Assembly (NCBI RefSeq): GCF_000276805.1
Contig: NZ_AKXQ01000006.1
Location: 151,420-215,419, forward strand
Direction of reading: 5' to 3'
Source of the DNA: Moritella dasanensis ArB 0140
GTDB lineage: Bacteria; Pseudomonadota; Gammaproteobacteria; Enterobacterales; Moritellaceae
Length of the DNA: 64,000 bases
Shown here: one piece after another, positions 8,253 through 17,839 of the stretch
How the letters are laid out: the number at the start of each line of letters is the position of its first letter
Numbering within the stretch: position 1 is the first letter of the stretch
The notes under the pieces: model-generated
Databases searched by the model: none
Seen by the model: only the letters and a program-made list of their open reading frames with translations
Told to the model about the DNA's origin: nothing
Position numbers and translations under genes: made by a program

Positions 8253-10340
8253 ATGGCTGATTTATCAAAATACAGAAATATCGGGATCTTCGCTCACGTT
8301 GATGCTGGTAAAACAACAACAACTGAACGTATCCTAAAACTTACTGGACAGATCCACAAAACTGGTGAAGTACATGACGGTGAGTCAACTACAGATTTCA
8401 TGGAACAGGAAGCTGAGCGCGGTATTACTATTCAGTCAGCTGCTGTAACATGCTTCTGGGACAATCACCGTTTTAACGTTATTGATACTCCTGGACACGT
8501 TGATTTCACAGTTGAAGTTTACCGTTCACTTAAAGTACTTGACGGCGGTATCGGTGTATTCTGTGGTTCTGGTGGTGTTGAACCTCAGTCAGAAACTAAC
8601 TGGCGTTATGCGAATGACTCAGAAGTTGCGCGTATTATCTTCGTAAACAAATTAGACCGTATGGGTGCTGATTTTTACCGCGTTGTTAAACAAACTCAAG
8701 ACGTACTAGATGCTAACCCACTAGTTATGGTTCTACCAATCGGTATCGAAGAAGATTTCGTTGGTGTTGTTGACCTTCTTACGCGTAAAGCACACATCTG
8801 GGATGATTCAGGTCTTCCAGAAAACTTCGAAATCTCTGATGTTCCTGCGGACATGGTAGAGAAAGTTGAAGAATATCGTGAAATGTTGCTTGATACTGCT
8901 CTTGAGCAAGATGACGCGCTACTAGAAGCGTACATGGAAGGTAACGAACCTTCTATTGAAGAAATCAAACGTTGTATCCGTAAAGGTACACGTACAATGG
9001 ACTTCTTCCCAACATACTGTGGTTCAGCATTCAAGAACAAGGGTATTCAATTAATCCTTGACGGTGTTGTTGATTATCTACCGAGCCCAACTGATGTTGA
9101 TCCTCAGCCGCTTACAGATGAAGAAGGCGAGCCAAACGGTAAATTTGCACACGTTTCAACTGAAGAAACTTTTAAAGCATTAGCATTTAAAATCTCTGAT
9201 GACCGTTTTGGTGCACTTACTTTCATCCGTATCTACTCAGGTACGTTGAAAAAAGGTGATACTATTCTTAACGCTGCTACAGGTAAAACTGAGCGTGTTG
9301 GTCGTATGTGTGAAATGCAAGCTGATGATCGTAACGAATTAACTAGCGCACAAGCTGGTGATATTCTTGCAATCGTAGGTATGAAAGGTAACGTTCAAAC
9401 TGGTCACACTTTATGTGATCCGAAAGACCCTATCATCCTAGAAGCAATGGTATTCCCAGAACCAGTAATCTCTATCTCTGTAACACCAAAAGATAAAGGT
9501 TCTACTGAGAAAATGGGTATTGCGATCGGTAAAATGGTTGCTGAAGATCCAACTTTCAAAGTTGAAACTGACCAAGATTCAGGCGAAACAATCCTTTCTG
9601 GTATGGGTGAACTTCACCTAGACATTAAGGTTGATATCCTTAAGCGTACATACGGCGTTGATCTAGTTGTTGGTGCTCCTCAGGTTGCTTACCGTGAAAC
9701 TATTACTCAAGCAATTGAAGATAGCTACACGCATAAGAAACAATCTGGTGGTAGTGGTCAATTCGGTAAGATCGATTACCGTATCAAGCCAGGCGAACCA
9801 GGTACTGGTTTCGTATTCACATCAACTGTTGTTGGTGGTAACGTACCTAAAGAATTCTTCCCTGCTGTTGAAAAAGGCTTCAAGAGCCTTATGGACACAG
9901 GTGTTCTAGCTGGTTTCCCAGTACTAGACGTTGAAATCGAATTATACGATGGTGGCTTCCACGCAGTGGATTCATCAGCTGTTGCATTCGAACTTGCTGG
10001 TCGTGGCGCATTCCGTCAATCAATCCCGAAAGCTGGCGCACAGTTAATCGAACCAATCATGAAAGTTGACGTATTCACGCCAGACGATCACGTTGGTGAC
10101 GTTATTGGTGACCTTAACCGTCGTCGTGGTATGATCGCTGGTCAAGACGCTGGTAACACTGGTGTTCGTATTAAAGCTGACGTACCTCTTTCAGAAATGT
10201 TTGGTTACATCGGTTCACTACGTACAATGACATCTGGTCGTGGTCAGTTCTCTATGGAGTTCTCACACTACAACCCTTGTCCAGCTAACGTAGCTGAAGG
10301 CGTTATCGCTAAAGTTAAAGAAGACAACGCTAAAAAATAA
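8253..10340 (+). CDS. Elongation factor G, second (FusA2-type) form
   Basis: This translational GTPase catalyses ribosome translocation or recycling. The G motifs are intact ([30 protein letters not shown]) and domains II-V follow over 695 aa. The N-terminus [19 protein letters not shown] and the segment [19 protein letters not shown] match the second EF-G found in Vibrio and related genera rather than the classical FusA of the str operon. It stands alone here, without rpsL, rpsG or tufA, and has its own promoter and strong terminator. Codon use is that of a highly expressed gene. Confidence 0.93.
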   Translation: MADLSKYRNIGIFAHVDAGKTTTTERILKLTGQIHKTGEVHDGESTTDFMEQEAERGITIQSAAVTCFWDNHRFNVIDTPGHVDFTVEVYRSLKVLDGGIGVFCGSGGVEPQSETNWRYANDSEVARIIFVNKLDRMGADFYRVVKQTQDVLDANPLVMVLPIGIEEDFVGVVDLLTRKAHIWDDSGLPENFEISDVPADMVEKVEEYREMLLDTALEQDDALLEAYMEGNEPSIEEIKRCIRKGTRTMDFFPTYCGSAFKNKGIQLILDGVVDYLPSPTDVDPQPLTDEEGEPNGKFAHVSTEETFKALAFKISDDRFGALTFIRIYSGTLKKGDTILNAATGKTERVGRMCEMQADDRNELTSAQAGDILAIVGMKGNVQTGHTLCDPKDPIILEAMVFPEPVISISVTPKDKGSTEKMGIAIGKMVAEDPTFKVETDQDSGETILSGMGELHLDIKVDILKRTYGVDLVVGAPQVAYRETITQAIEDSYTHKKQSGGSGQFGKIDYRIKPGEPGTGFVFTSTVVGGNVPKEFFPAVEKGFKSLMDTGVLAGFPVLDVEIELYDGGFHAVDSSAVAFELAGRGAFRQSIPKAGAQLIEPIMKVDVFTPDDHVGDVIGDLNRRRGMIAGQDAGNTGVRIKADVPLSEMFGYIGSLRTMTSGRGQFSMEFSHYNPCPANVAEGVIAKVKEDNAKK

Positions 10341-10365
10341 GTAATTATTTTTAGTTAATCTTCCT

Positions 10366-10400
10366 AACCCCAGTTATGCAAATAACTGGGGTTATTTTTT
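10366..10400 (+). terminator. Rho-independent terminator after the EF-G gene
   Basis: A perfect 12-bp stem (AACCCCAGTTAT with ATAACTGGGGTT) with a GCAA tetraloop sequence is followed by a run of six T. Confidence 0.93.
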
Positions 10401-10414
10401 GCCTGAAAAACAGC

Positions 10415-10450
10415 TAAAAAAAAGCACCAAGACCATTCAGCCTTAGTGCT
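10415..10450 (-). terminator. Rho-independent terminator of roxA
   Basis: On the minus strand AGCACTAAG pairs with CTTGGTGCT (one G-T wobble), followed by a run of about eight T interrupted late. It is back to back with the EF-G terminator on the other strand. Confidence 0.8.
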
Positions 10451-10505
10451 ATTACTATTTTTACTCGCTAATGCTTGCTAGTTCATACTAACAGCGCATT
10501 AATCA

Positions 10506-11645
10506 TTACTCGAAGTGCCAGTAACCTAAGTTAACCCATTCAATCAACTGCTGACCAAATACTTTATCTTCCATTAATGCTTCAAGTTCTTTTGCTGACT
10601 GTTCAGTGGTATTACATAGCGTTTGCACGCTTGCAGCAATACTTGCATCAAAGTCATAACGCTCACCATCAATGAAACAGCTCGTTGGCATTTCAGGGAA
10701 GTATAATGTCTTAAGGCCATTCACTTTACGTAAATAAGATTCCATACCGATTTCATCGACTACGATAGCATAATCAGCGATGTAACCACCTTCTGGAACG
10801 ACAATATCGAGTTCGTGTGCAGATTCACTGTAATGACGACCAAGGAAATCATGCATAACGCTTTTATCAGCCATTAATGATGTCATGATGTCAGTTAAAC
10901 CTTGCACTTCGTTTGCTTCGATTGAGCCGTGTTCAGCGCGTGGTTTTAGGTTTTTATCGCTATAACGAACAAACTCTTTTTCTTGTTGTAATAGGTAATC
11001 ACCAAAATCATTTAACAATTCTTTTTGGTCTTGGGCGCGGAAACCAACTGAGTAGTTAATCGCTTCGCCAACAGCATAACCTTCATGCGGTGCGTAAGGT
11101 GGGATATATAAAATATCACCTGGTTCTAATACTGTATCAATAACCGCATCAAACGCTTCACAATGCTTCAGAGCACCGTTGGCAGCAAACTCTTGAGGAT
11201 TCATATCCTGAGCACCAACACGCCAATGACGCTTACCTAGGCCTTGAATAATGAATACACAGTAACGGTCAACATGCGGGCCTACGCCACCTGTATCTGT
11301 GCTATAAGAAACCATCAAATCATCAAAGCGCCAGCTCGGAATGAAGTTAAACGTGTTTGCCAATTCAGCAGAAGGTTCGTGCCAATGGTTAATCGCTTGT
11401 ACTAAGATAGCCGAACCATCTTGTTCCATACGTTCAAACTCAGTGAAAGGACCACATGCAGCCTGCCACTTGTCTTCTTCACGCCATACCATGCGCGATG
11501 TAATTTCTTCTTCCATTGCTAAACCAGCGATTTCATCCGGGCTAATTGGATCGATAAAATCCTTGAATCCCGCTTTAATCAACAGTGGTTTTTTCTGCCA
11601 ATAATTTTCCATGAAGTCAGCAATATCAAGATTTAATTTATACAT
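10506..11645 (-). CDS. roxA: 50S ribosomal protein L16 arginine hydroxylase RoxA
   Basis: This is a 2-oxoglutarate/Fe(II) oxygenase of the JmjC/cupin fold (formerly YcfD), which hydroxylates an arginine of ribosomal protein L16. The iron ligands are visible as H124 and D126 (GPHVDRY) and H187 (APHEGYAV), at the same spacing as in E. coli. The stretches LVQAINHWHEP, FIIQGLGKRHWRVG and LEPGDILYIPP are typical. The length is 379 aa. I chose the ATG at 11645; a TTG two codons earlier is less likely. It has its own terminator and stands alone. Confidence 0.94.
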   Translation of the reverse strand: MYKLNLDIADFMENYWQKKPLLIKAGFKDFIDPISPDEIAGLAMEEEITSRMVWREEDKWQAACGPFTEFERMEQDGSAILVQAINHWHEPSAELANTFNFIPSWRFDDLMVSYSTDTGGVGPHVDRYCVFIIQGLGKRHWRVGAQDMNPQEFAANGALKHCEAFDAVIDTVLEPGDILYIPPYAPHEGYAVGEAINYSVGFRAQDQKELLNDFGDYLLQQEKEFVRYSDKNLKPRAEHGSIEANEVQGLTDIMTSLMADKSVMHDFLGRHYSESAHELDIVVPEGGYIADYAIVVDEIGMESYLRKVNGLKTLYFPEMPTSCFIDGERYDFDASIAASVQTLCNTTEQSAKELEALMEDKVFGQQLIEWVNLGYWHFE

Positions 11646-11712
11646 AGTCAACCCGTATTAAGTATTCGAAGTAATAGAGCGCGTATCATAGGTATTTCCC
11701 CGATAATAGCAA

Positions 11713-11748
11713 CAAAAAAAGCCCTATAGAGTTTATTGCTACAGGGCT
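11713..11748 (-). terminator. Rho-independent terminator of the 264-aa gene
   Basis: On the minus strand AGCCCTGTAG pairs with CTATAGGGCT (one G-T wobble), followed by seven T. It lies 30 bases after the stop of the hypothetical gene. Confidence 0.88.
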
Positions 11749-11778
11749 ATTTAAATTACTTTTGATTAGAAACAAAAG

Positions 11779-12573
11779 CTAGGCAGGTTCTGATACATAA
11801 ACATCAGGAAAGTAGACAGCCCTAATTAACTGAGATTTCATTTCATCGTTCAGTAATACATGCAATTCATACATAATGCTAATAATGCCACCGCGCAAGT
11901 CATTCACTTTGGCCGCAAGTTGCGTTGCAGATAAACCATCCGTTGTCAGTGTCGGATTGCTCGTGTGTGCATTACCAACCAGTACATTGCATTCGGCCAA
12001 TTGTGCTGTAAACAGCGCCCAAGATTTGTTATTAATATCCACTGCATTACCAGTAGTGAATAAAGGCACCCATTGGCTGATTTTATCTTCTAGAGAAATA
12101 TTCTCGTCTTCGATATCAATCATGTCTTTAATGTCAATCACATCTGCATTATCAACATTGTAGGCTTGAGCTTTAGCGGATAAATATGATGTTAAAGAGG
12201 CATTAAGTTTGGTAAGGCACGCAGAGTACGCTGCATAGCCCGCAGCAAAGTTGGCCTCGTTAATAGCTAAATCACGAAATGCTAACGCGGAGTCAAAGTC
12301 ACCTTGGTAATCGCTCACATTAAGAATGCCTTCACCACTGATGTAGACCTTGCTATCCAGGGTGTTTTCGACAAATGGCACTGTGTAATTCCAGTTTCGG
12401 GTGTCTGAAACTAAACGCTTAAAAGGATACTTGTTCTCTTCAAACCACTGCTCGATGACTTTATTTTTCAAGCCATCAGTCAAATCTCGATTTGAGTGGT
12501 CACTGTACTTCACCAGATCAAAGATTAGCTTCTTCGCTTGTTTCTCTGCAATGTTTACTCTTACTTTTAACAC
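11779..12573 (-). CDS. Hypothetical protein, 264 aa
   Basis: I do not recognise this protein. It begins MLKVRVNIAEKQAKKLIFDL, has no signal peptide or membrane segment, and is acidic, with a DVIDIKDMIDIEDENISLED stretch near residue 150. Much of the middle is Ala/Asn-rich and probably helical (about residues 95-135 and 180-250). The GTG at 12573 is the best start because AAGGAG lies six bases upstream; the TTG at 12579 abuts the Shine-Dalgarno sequence. It is a single gene with its own terminator. Conservation would have to be tested by a homology search. Confidence 0.75.
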   Translation of the reverse strand: MLKVRVNIAEKQAKKLIFDLVKYSDHSNRDLTDGLKNKVIEQWFEENKYPFKRLVSDTRNWNYTVPFVENTLDSKVYISGEGILNVSDYQGDFDSALAFRDLAINEANFAAGYAAYSACLTKLNASLTSYLSAKAQAYNVDNADVIDIKDMIDIEDENISLEDKISQWVPLFTTGNAVDINNKSWALFTAQLAECNVLVGNAHTSNPTLTTDGLSATQLAAKVNDLRGGIISIMYELHVLLNDEMKSQLIRAVYFPDVYVSEPA

Positions 12574-12686
12574 TAACAACTCCTTCGTGCTGCTTAACGC
12601 CTATTACTGACCTGCAGCGTGGTATTTTTGACATTTAATCATCAACATTTTTGTCAGTGTTTAATTTAAAAACAGATGACCGATAC

Positions 12687-12731
12687 TAAAAAAGCCCCGT
12701 GGATATTATATAAAATAATTTCCACGGGGCT
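12687..12731 (-). terminator. Rho-independent terminator of the ccm operon
   Basis: A perfect 11-bp stem (AGCCCCGTGGA with TCCACGGGGCT) with a 17-base AT-rich loop is followed on the minus strand by six T. It ends the ccmABCDEFGHI transcript 79 bases after ccmI. Confidence 0.9.
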
Positions 12732-12809
12732 TATTAACAAACACTAATAAGGCATTACTACATAACTATTACTATATAACGATTACTACATAAGTACGGC
12801 CTGAGTAAA

Positions 12810-14105
12810 TTAACGACTCAAATTAAGCGTTACTGAACGTGCATCGCCTTCATTAAGCGTAACAACATTAGAGTTGATGTCATCTTCTTTCGTCATCACA
12901 TTCTCATCTTCAGACAGCTTAGCACTGACTTTAATGGATGGGAATTGCGACATCTTCATTTGTGCCATCATCGCATCACTATCAGATAACGAGATAGTTA
13001 ATGGGAACGTTGGGTCCATGATGCGTTTAACTGCCAGCGGCGCTTTAGGCCCCGCAGCGGCTTTCACGTAAACGTACAAGTAACCTTTCATTTCAGCTTG
13101 GTCAGCAGTAATCGTGATCGTTACTTGCTCATTGCCCGCAACGGCGTCACTTGTCACTGCATTCGTTTCTGTACTTGTTGCAACAGGACGGTTATCAACT
13201 GGCGTTGCAGTATTCGCAACAACAGGTGCTGTACCATCTTTCTCTGCAATCTGTTTTCTAGCGTATTCAATACTACCTTCGATCATTTCGATACGATCAG
13301 GCTGACCAGCAAGTAACGGTAACATACGTTGCCATTGCTCGATTGCGCCAAGGTAATCTTGGTTTTCTAATGCCATGAATGCAGACGTCGATAACACTTC
13401 GATATCGTCAGGTTTCTCTTGTTTAAGATCCATCAATATTTTACGTGCTAGGTTATTCTGTTCAGGATCATCGCTGAGCATTAATGCTTGCGCATAACCC
13501 GTCACAATAGATGTATTCATTGGTGCTAGTTTATAAGCACGGTCCATAGCAATAAATGCTGCGTTTGAATCACCTAGGGCAACGTTTAAACGACCCAGTA
13601 ATAACCAACCAAATTCATTATCTGGTTCAGCCTTCATCTTAGTGCTTAATGCCAGTTTAAAGTCAGAGATCTCTTGATCTGTCACTTTATCACCTTCATT
13701 CATCACCCGATTGGTTAGCTCAGGTAAACGTGAGTACACATCTTCCCAGTTTGCTACCTTGTCACGTGCGCCTAATGTCAGATACACCGACACAGAAAAG
13801 ACAACTAAGAATAAAACACCCGCAAGCCAGATGAAGGGTGAGTCGGCAGTATTTACCTTTTCTGCTTTCTCATCAACAACGTCATCCAATAGACCACGTT
13901 GCATTTCATCAATGAATTCTGCGCTTTTGTCTAACAAACCTTGATCTTCATCGTCAGCTAATTCACTGACACGACTTTTATACAAGTCTTTGTTTAATTG
14001 ATCGCGTGTCGCGCCTGTTAACTTGCTCTTACCAGTAATGGGAATAACAAATGCGAGCGCGGCAACGATCACCAATACAATACTTACTATCCAAAATAAC
14101 AACAT
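12810..14105 (-). CDS. ccmI: Cytochrome c maturation protein CcmI
   Basis: This apocytochrome c chaperone presents the haem-binding motif of unfolded c-type cytochromes to the CcmFH ligation complex. Two N-terminal membrane segments (about residues 2-22 and 92-112) are followed by a periplasmic TPR region (about 140-285), with repeats such as FGWLLLGRLNVALGDSNAAF. The C-terminal ~120 residues resemble the CcmI C-terminal beta domain (ITITADQAEMKGYLYVYVKA). At 431 aa it is a full-length CcmI/CycH. Its start lies 1 base past the ccmH stop, and it is the last gene of the operon. Confidence 0.93.
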   Translation of the reverse strand: MLLFWIVSIVLVIVAALAFVIPITGKSKLTGATRDQLNKDLYKSRVSELADDEDQGLLDKSAEFIDEMQRGLLDDVVDEKAEKVNTADSPFIWLAGVLFLVVFSVSVYLTLGARDKVANWEDVYSRLPELTNRVMNEGDKVTDQEISDFKLALSTKMKAEPDNEFGWLLLGRLNVALGDSNAAFIAMDRAYKLAPMNTSIVTGYAQALMLSDDPEQNNLARKILMDLKQEKPDDIEVLSTSAFMALENQDYLGAIEQWQRMLPLLAGQPDRIEMIEGSIEYARKQIAEKDGTAPVVANTATPVDNRPVATSTETNAVTSDAVAGNEQVTITITADQAEMKGYLYVYVKAAAGPKAPLAVKRIMDPTFPLTISLSDSDAMMAQMKMSQFPSIKVSAKLSEDENVMTKEDDINSNVVTLNEGDARSVTLNLSR

Positions 14106-14106
14106 G

Positions 14107-14574
14107 CTATTTCTCGCTATCTTTTAAAATTTTGGCCAAACGGTCTTTCTCCGCACTCGTTAACTCTTCATCGCGTTCATCAGTTTCAACACTGACTTTA
14201 CGACGACTGTTACGAACGATGATCAAACCACCAAATAAGACAAATAAACCAGGACCAACCCATAAAATGGCGGTGCCTAAGGTTACTGGCGGTTTGTATA
14301 AAACAAAGTTACCAAATCGATCAATCCAATAATCAACAATCTGATCTTCATTCTGACCTTCAATCACCATGTTATAGGTTTTTTGACGCATATCTTTGGC
14401 AATCGAAGCATTCGAATCAGCCAGGTTATTGTTTTGACATTTAGGGCAACGTAACTCTGCCGTTAATGTTCTAAACAAGGCTTCTTGCTCTTCAGTTTCA
14501 AAGTCATAAACATCAATAACCGCCGCCACACTGAAACTGAGCATTAAAGTCATTAATACGAATAATTTTTTCAT
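14107..14574 (-). CDS. ccmH: Cytochrome c maturation protein CcmH
   Basis: This membrane-anchored thiol-disulfide protein keeps apocytochrome c cysteines reduced for haem ligation. A signal sequence covers residues 1-18, the redox motif LRCPKCQ gives C43 and C46, and a membrane segment lies near residues 100-118. The 155-aa length corresponds to the short CcmH/CycL form, with the TPR part encoded separately by ccmI, unlike the fused E. coli CcmH. Confidence 0.95.
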   Translation of the reverse strand: MKKLFVLMTLMLSFSVAAVIDVYDFETEEQEALFRTLTAELRCPKCQNNNLADSNASIAKDMRQKTYNMVIEGQNEDQIVDYWIDRFGNFVLYKPPVTLGTAILWVGPGLFVLFGGLIIVRNSRRKVSVETDERDEELTSAEKDRLAKILKDSEK

Positions 14575-14583
14575 CTTAAATCC

Positions 14584-15165
14584 TTATTTTAACTGCTCAT
14601 AAATAGCTTTCAGCTCACCATTCCAATTACGCGGATTGATATCACCCACGTGCTTGAATTGGATAATACCTTTGCTATCGATGAAGAAAGTTTCAGGCGC
14701 GCCGTAAACACCAAGATCAAGCCCTAGCATACCATCAGGATCATAAAGGCTGATCTTATATGGATTATCTAACTCTTCTAACCATCTTAAGGCTTTTGAG
14801 CGCTCGTCTTTGTAGTTCATGCCAACAATGTAAACACCGTCTTCAGCAAGTTCATTTAAGTACTTATGCTCGGCGTAACATGTTGGGCACCACGTTGCCC
14901 ATACATTTAACAACATAGGTTGGCCTGTCAGTACACTTTTATCGTGTTGTAGCTCAGGTTCCACTAAATCGTTTAACGCAAACTCCGGAACAGGTCGACC
15001 AATGAAGGTCGACTCTAACACGGTAGCATCACGAAATAAGCCAATGTAAAGGAACGCAGACACACATAAAAATACGATTAAGGGTATTAGTCGTGTCATT
15101 AACTGCTTCTTTTTTTTCTCATCAGCAGTTATTAACGGTTTCTTTTTTTTCTCATCATCAGTCAT
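14584..15165 (-). CDS. ccmG: Thiol:disulfide interchange protein CcmG/DsbE
   Basis: This periplasmic thioredoxin-like reductant acts in cytochrome c maturation. It is anchored by one membrane segment (about residues 24-44), and the redox motif WCPTC gives C93 and C96; YGAPETFFID carries the cis-proline. The start overlaps the ccmF stop by one base, with AGGA eight bases upstream. The cytoplasmic N-terminus is odd: the block DEKKKKPLITA is followed by a second copy, DEKKKKQLMT. At the DNA level this is a ~33-bp tandem duplication, and each copy contains a run of eight A. An in-frame ATG after the repeats is possible but has a weaker ribosome-binding site. Confidence 0.93.
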   Translation of the reverse strand: MTDDEKKKKPLITADEKKKKQLMTRLIPLIVFLCVSAFLYIGLFRDATVLESTFIGRPVPEFALNDLVEPELQHDKSVLTGQPMLLNVWATWCPTCYAEHKYLNELAEDGVYIVGMNYKDERSKALRWLEELDNPYKISLYDPDGMLGLDLGVYGAPETFFIDSKGIIQFKHVGDINPRNWNGELKAIYEQLK

Positions 15166-17144
15166 TATTCTTGTCCTAATGATTGCGCTTTCGCGACACG
15201 TTTATTCACAAAACGATAACGGCGATCAGATACCGCTAATAAACCACCAATAGACATGACTAAGCCACCCCACCAGATGAAACGAATGAAGGGTTCGTAA
15301 TAAATACGAATGGCCCACGAGTCATCTGCTAACTGTTCGCCAAGTGCGATGTAAAGATCACGCGTTACGCCCCAATCAATCGCCGCTTCAGTCATTGGCA
15401 TGCTACGTTGTGCAAAGTAGCTACGTTTTTCAGCCTTCATAACAGTTTCAAACTTACCGTCTTTACTGATATTAAATACTGCTTTATAACCTTCGTAGTT
15501 CGAACCATTGGCTTCACCAATACGCTCAAATTCGAATAGGTAATCAGCGAAGACAACTTCATCGCCCGGTAACATACGTAAGTCTTTTTCGATTTTGTAA
15601 TTCTGAGTTGCAGAAATACCAATCAACATCATTGCCAGACCAACATGGCCAAGAACCATAGCCCAATGACTACGACCCAGCTTCGTCACACCCGAAACAA
15701 AACTATGACGATGTGTTGCACGGATATACACTTCAAGCGAACTGGTGATAATCACCCAGAATGCTAATGCAAAACCAACAACCGCAACAATCTTAATCTT
15801 ATCAGCAAATATAGCTGGTAATGCAACCGCTAACACGATGCTCGCGACTGCACATACCGCTAACTGCTTAAACAGTGGACGTAAGTCTGCTTCTTGTTTC
15901 TTCCAACGTAATAACGGTGCAACACCCAAGGCAATTGCAAGCGGGATAATCATATAGAAGAAGATATTATTAAAGAATGGTACACCGATTGAAATCGAGC
16001 CCATACCCAGTTCTTTATGTACCAATGGTAACAAGGTACCAATCAACACCACTAATAGCGCTGCAATTAATAAGACGTTGTTCATTAACAAGAAAGTTTC
16101 ACGAGAAAACAGACTGTATTTACCACGACTCTTAATTTCTGAACCTTTCACAGCATAAAGCAGTAATGAACCACCAACAACGGCGATCAAGAAGGCCAGA
16201 ATAAACAAACCACGTGCCGGATCAGAAGCAAATGCATGCACAGAGACCAGTACACCTGAACGTACTAAGAAAGTACCTAACAAGCTTAAGCTAAATGCTG
16301 AAATAGAAAGTAGCACTGTCCATGATTTGAATACACCACGTTTTTCACTAACCGCTAATGAGTGAATCAACGCAGTACCGGCAAGCCAAGGCATAAATGA
16401 TGAGTTCTCTACTGGATCCCAGAACCACCAACCACCCCAGCCAAGTTCATAATAAGCCCACCAACTGCCCAGCGCGATACCTGATGTTAAGAATACCCAA
16501 GCAATAAGCGTCCAAGGACGTGACCAACGAGCCCAAGCAGAATCAAGACGACCCGCCATCAATGCCGCAATGGCAAAAGCGAAAGCAACAGAGAAACCAA
16601 CATAACCCATGTACAACATTGGCGGATGGAAAATCAAACCAATATCTTGCAGCAATGGGTTTAGGTCGTTACCGTCGAGCGGTAAGTAAGGCAAGGTACG
16701 ATCGAACGGATTTGACGTTAACAAGATAAACAAGTTAAAACCAATCGCGATCATCCCCATCACCGAAAGTACGCGAGCCAGTGCAACCTTAGGAATACCT
16801 TGGCTAAACACCGCAACAGCAGCCGTCCAAATCGCGAGCGTTAGAGACCACAGTAATAGTGAGCCTTCATGACCGCCCCATACAGCAGAAATCTTATACT
16901 GTATTGGTAACAATGAATTTGAGTTAGTCGCTACATAACCAACTGAAAAATCGTCAGTGGCAAATGCGTACGCTAATACTGCAAATGATAAGCTCATTAA
17001 CAGAAACTGCATAATGGCTAATGGTTTAGCGCTATTAATCATACCAGGATGATTAATTTTTGCGCCTATAAGTGGATAAATTGCCAGCAAGAACGACAAC
17101 GCCGTTGCGACAATTAAACTAAAATGTCCAATCTCAGGGATCAT
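15165..17144 (-). CDS. ccmF: Cytochrome c haem lyase subunit CcmF
   Basis: This large polytopic inner-membrane subunit attaches haem to apocytochrome c together with CcmH and CcmI. It has about 14-15 hydrophobic segments over 659 aa. The tryptophan-rich WWD signature GWGGWWFWDPVENSS is intact near residue 240, and conserved His-containing loops are present (IFHPPMLYMGY near residue 170). The length matches the family. It sits between ccmE (11 nt away) and ccmG (1-nt overlap). Confidence 0.97.
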   Translation of the reverse strand: MIPEIGHFSLIVATALSFLLAIYPLIGAKINHPGMINSAKPLAIMQFLLMSLSFAVLAYAFATDDFSVGYVATNSNSLLPIQYKISAVWGGHEGSLLLWSLTLAIWTAAVAVFSQGIPKVALARVLSVMGMIAIGFNLFILLTSNPFDRTLPYLPLDGNDLNPLLQDIGLIFHPPMLYMGYVGFSVAFAFAIAALMAGRLDSAWARWSRPWTLIAWVFLTSGIALGSWWAYYELGWGGWWFWDPVENSSFMPWLAGTALIHSLAVSEKRGVFKSWTVLLSISAFSLSLLGTFLVRSGVLVSVHAFASDPARGLFILAFLIAVVGGSLLLYAVKGSEIKSRGKYSLFSRETFLLMNNVLLIAALLVVLIGTLLPLVHKELGMGSISIGVPFFNNIFFYMIIPLAIALGVAPLLRWKKQEADLRPLFKQLAVCAVASIVLAVALPAIFADKIKIVAVVGFALAFWVIITSSLEVYIRATHRHSFVSGVTKLGRSHWAMVLGHVGLAMMLIGISATQNYKIEKDLRMLPGDEVVFADYLFEFERIGEANGSNYEGYKAVFNISKDGKFETVMKAEKRSYFAQRSMPMTEAAIDWGVTRDLYIALGEQLADDSWAIRIYYEPFIRFIWWGGLVMSIGGLLAVSDRRYRFVNKRVAKAQSLGQE

Positions 17145-17155
17145 TATAAACTACC

Positions 17156-17635
17156 TTATTTGGTTTCGTTTCCGTATTCTGGTTTCATATGCTTAATACC
17201 TTTAATTGCTTCTGCAACTTCCGGTGGCATATATTCTTCGTCATGTTTAGCAAGTACTTCAGATGCGCTAATAACATTAGCTGACTTTAATACGCCTTGC
17301 GCAACAATACCTTGCCCTTCACGGAATAAATCCGGCAAGATACCTTCGTATTCCAGTGTAACCAGACCGCCGTTGTCATCACTTAACACAAAGCTAACCT
17401 TAAGGTCTTCCATGTTACGTGTAACTGTACCCGGCATAACTAAGCCACCAATACGTAAACGCTGGCCAATCTCAGGTTTAACTTTATCTTCACCTAGGCC
17501 TTCAACAAGTTGGCTCGGCGTATAGAATAAATCAATGTTCTGTTTTAATGCATAAAGTACAAGACCCGTCATTGTGCCTAAACCAATGATAATCACCAGC
17601 GCTATCGATAAGCGCTTTTTACGTCTTGGATTCAT
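17156..17635 (-). CDS. ccmE: Haem chaperone CcmE
   Basis: This periplasmic haem chaperone binds haem covalently and hands it from CcmC to CcmF. It has an N-terminal membrane anchor (about residues 9-29) and a beta-barrel domain. The haem-binding motif HDEEY gives H131 and Y135, one position from the E. coli residues. At 159 aa it is full length. The start overlaps the end of ccmD by 4 nt. Confidence 0.96.
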   Translation of the reverse strand: MNPRRKKRLSIALVIIIGLGTMTGLVLYALKQNIDLFYTPSQLVEGLGEDKVKPEIGQRLRIGGLVMPGTVTRNMEDLKVSFVLSDDNGGLVTLEYEGILPDLFREGQGIVAQGVLKSANVISASEVLAKHDEEYMPPEVAEAIKGIKHMKPEYGNETK

Positions 17636-17838
17636 AGCGTATTCTCCATTTTTTCAGCAGCACGCATACGTTCGATACGCTGATGCTTATTTTTAATTTC
17701 ATCAATAATTTGGCGACGTTTTACAATTGTAGCAACCGTTAATGAGCCTAATGATAGCAAGCTAAACGCAACCGCTAGCCAGACATAAAAACCGTAACCA
17801 CCCATGGCTAAAAAAGCCGAAAAGCTATCAAATTGCAT
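17632..17838 (-). CDS. ccmD: Haem exporter subunit CcmD
   Basis: This small single-span membrane protein (68 aa) helps release holo-CcmE from the CcmABC complex. The segment [19 protein letters not shown] is typical of CcmD, followed by a basic cytoplasmic tail rich in R, K and E. It lies between ccmC (1-base gap) and ccmE (overlap), as in other ccm operons. Confidence 0.92.
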   Translation of the reverse strand: MQFDSFSAFLAMGGYGFYVWLAVAFSLLSLGSLTVATIVKRRQIIDEIKNKHQRIERMRAAEKMENTL

Positions 17839-17839
17839 G

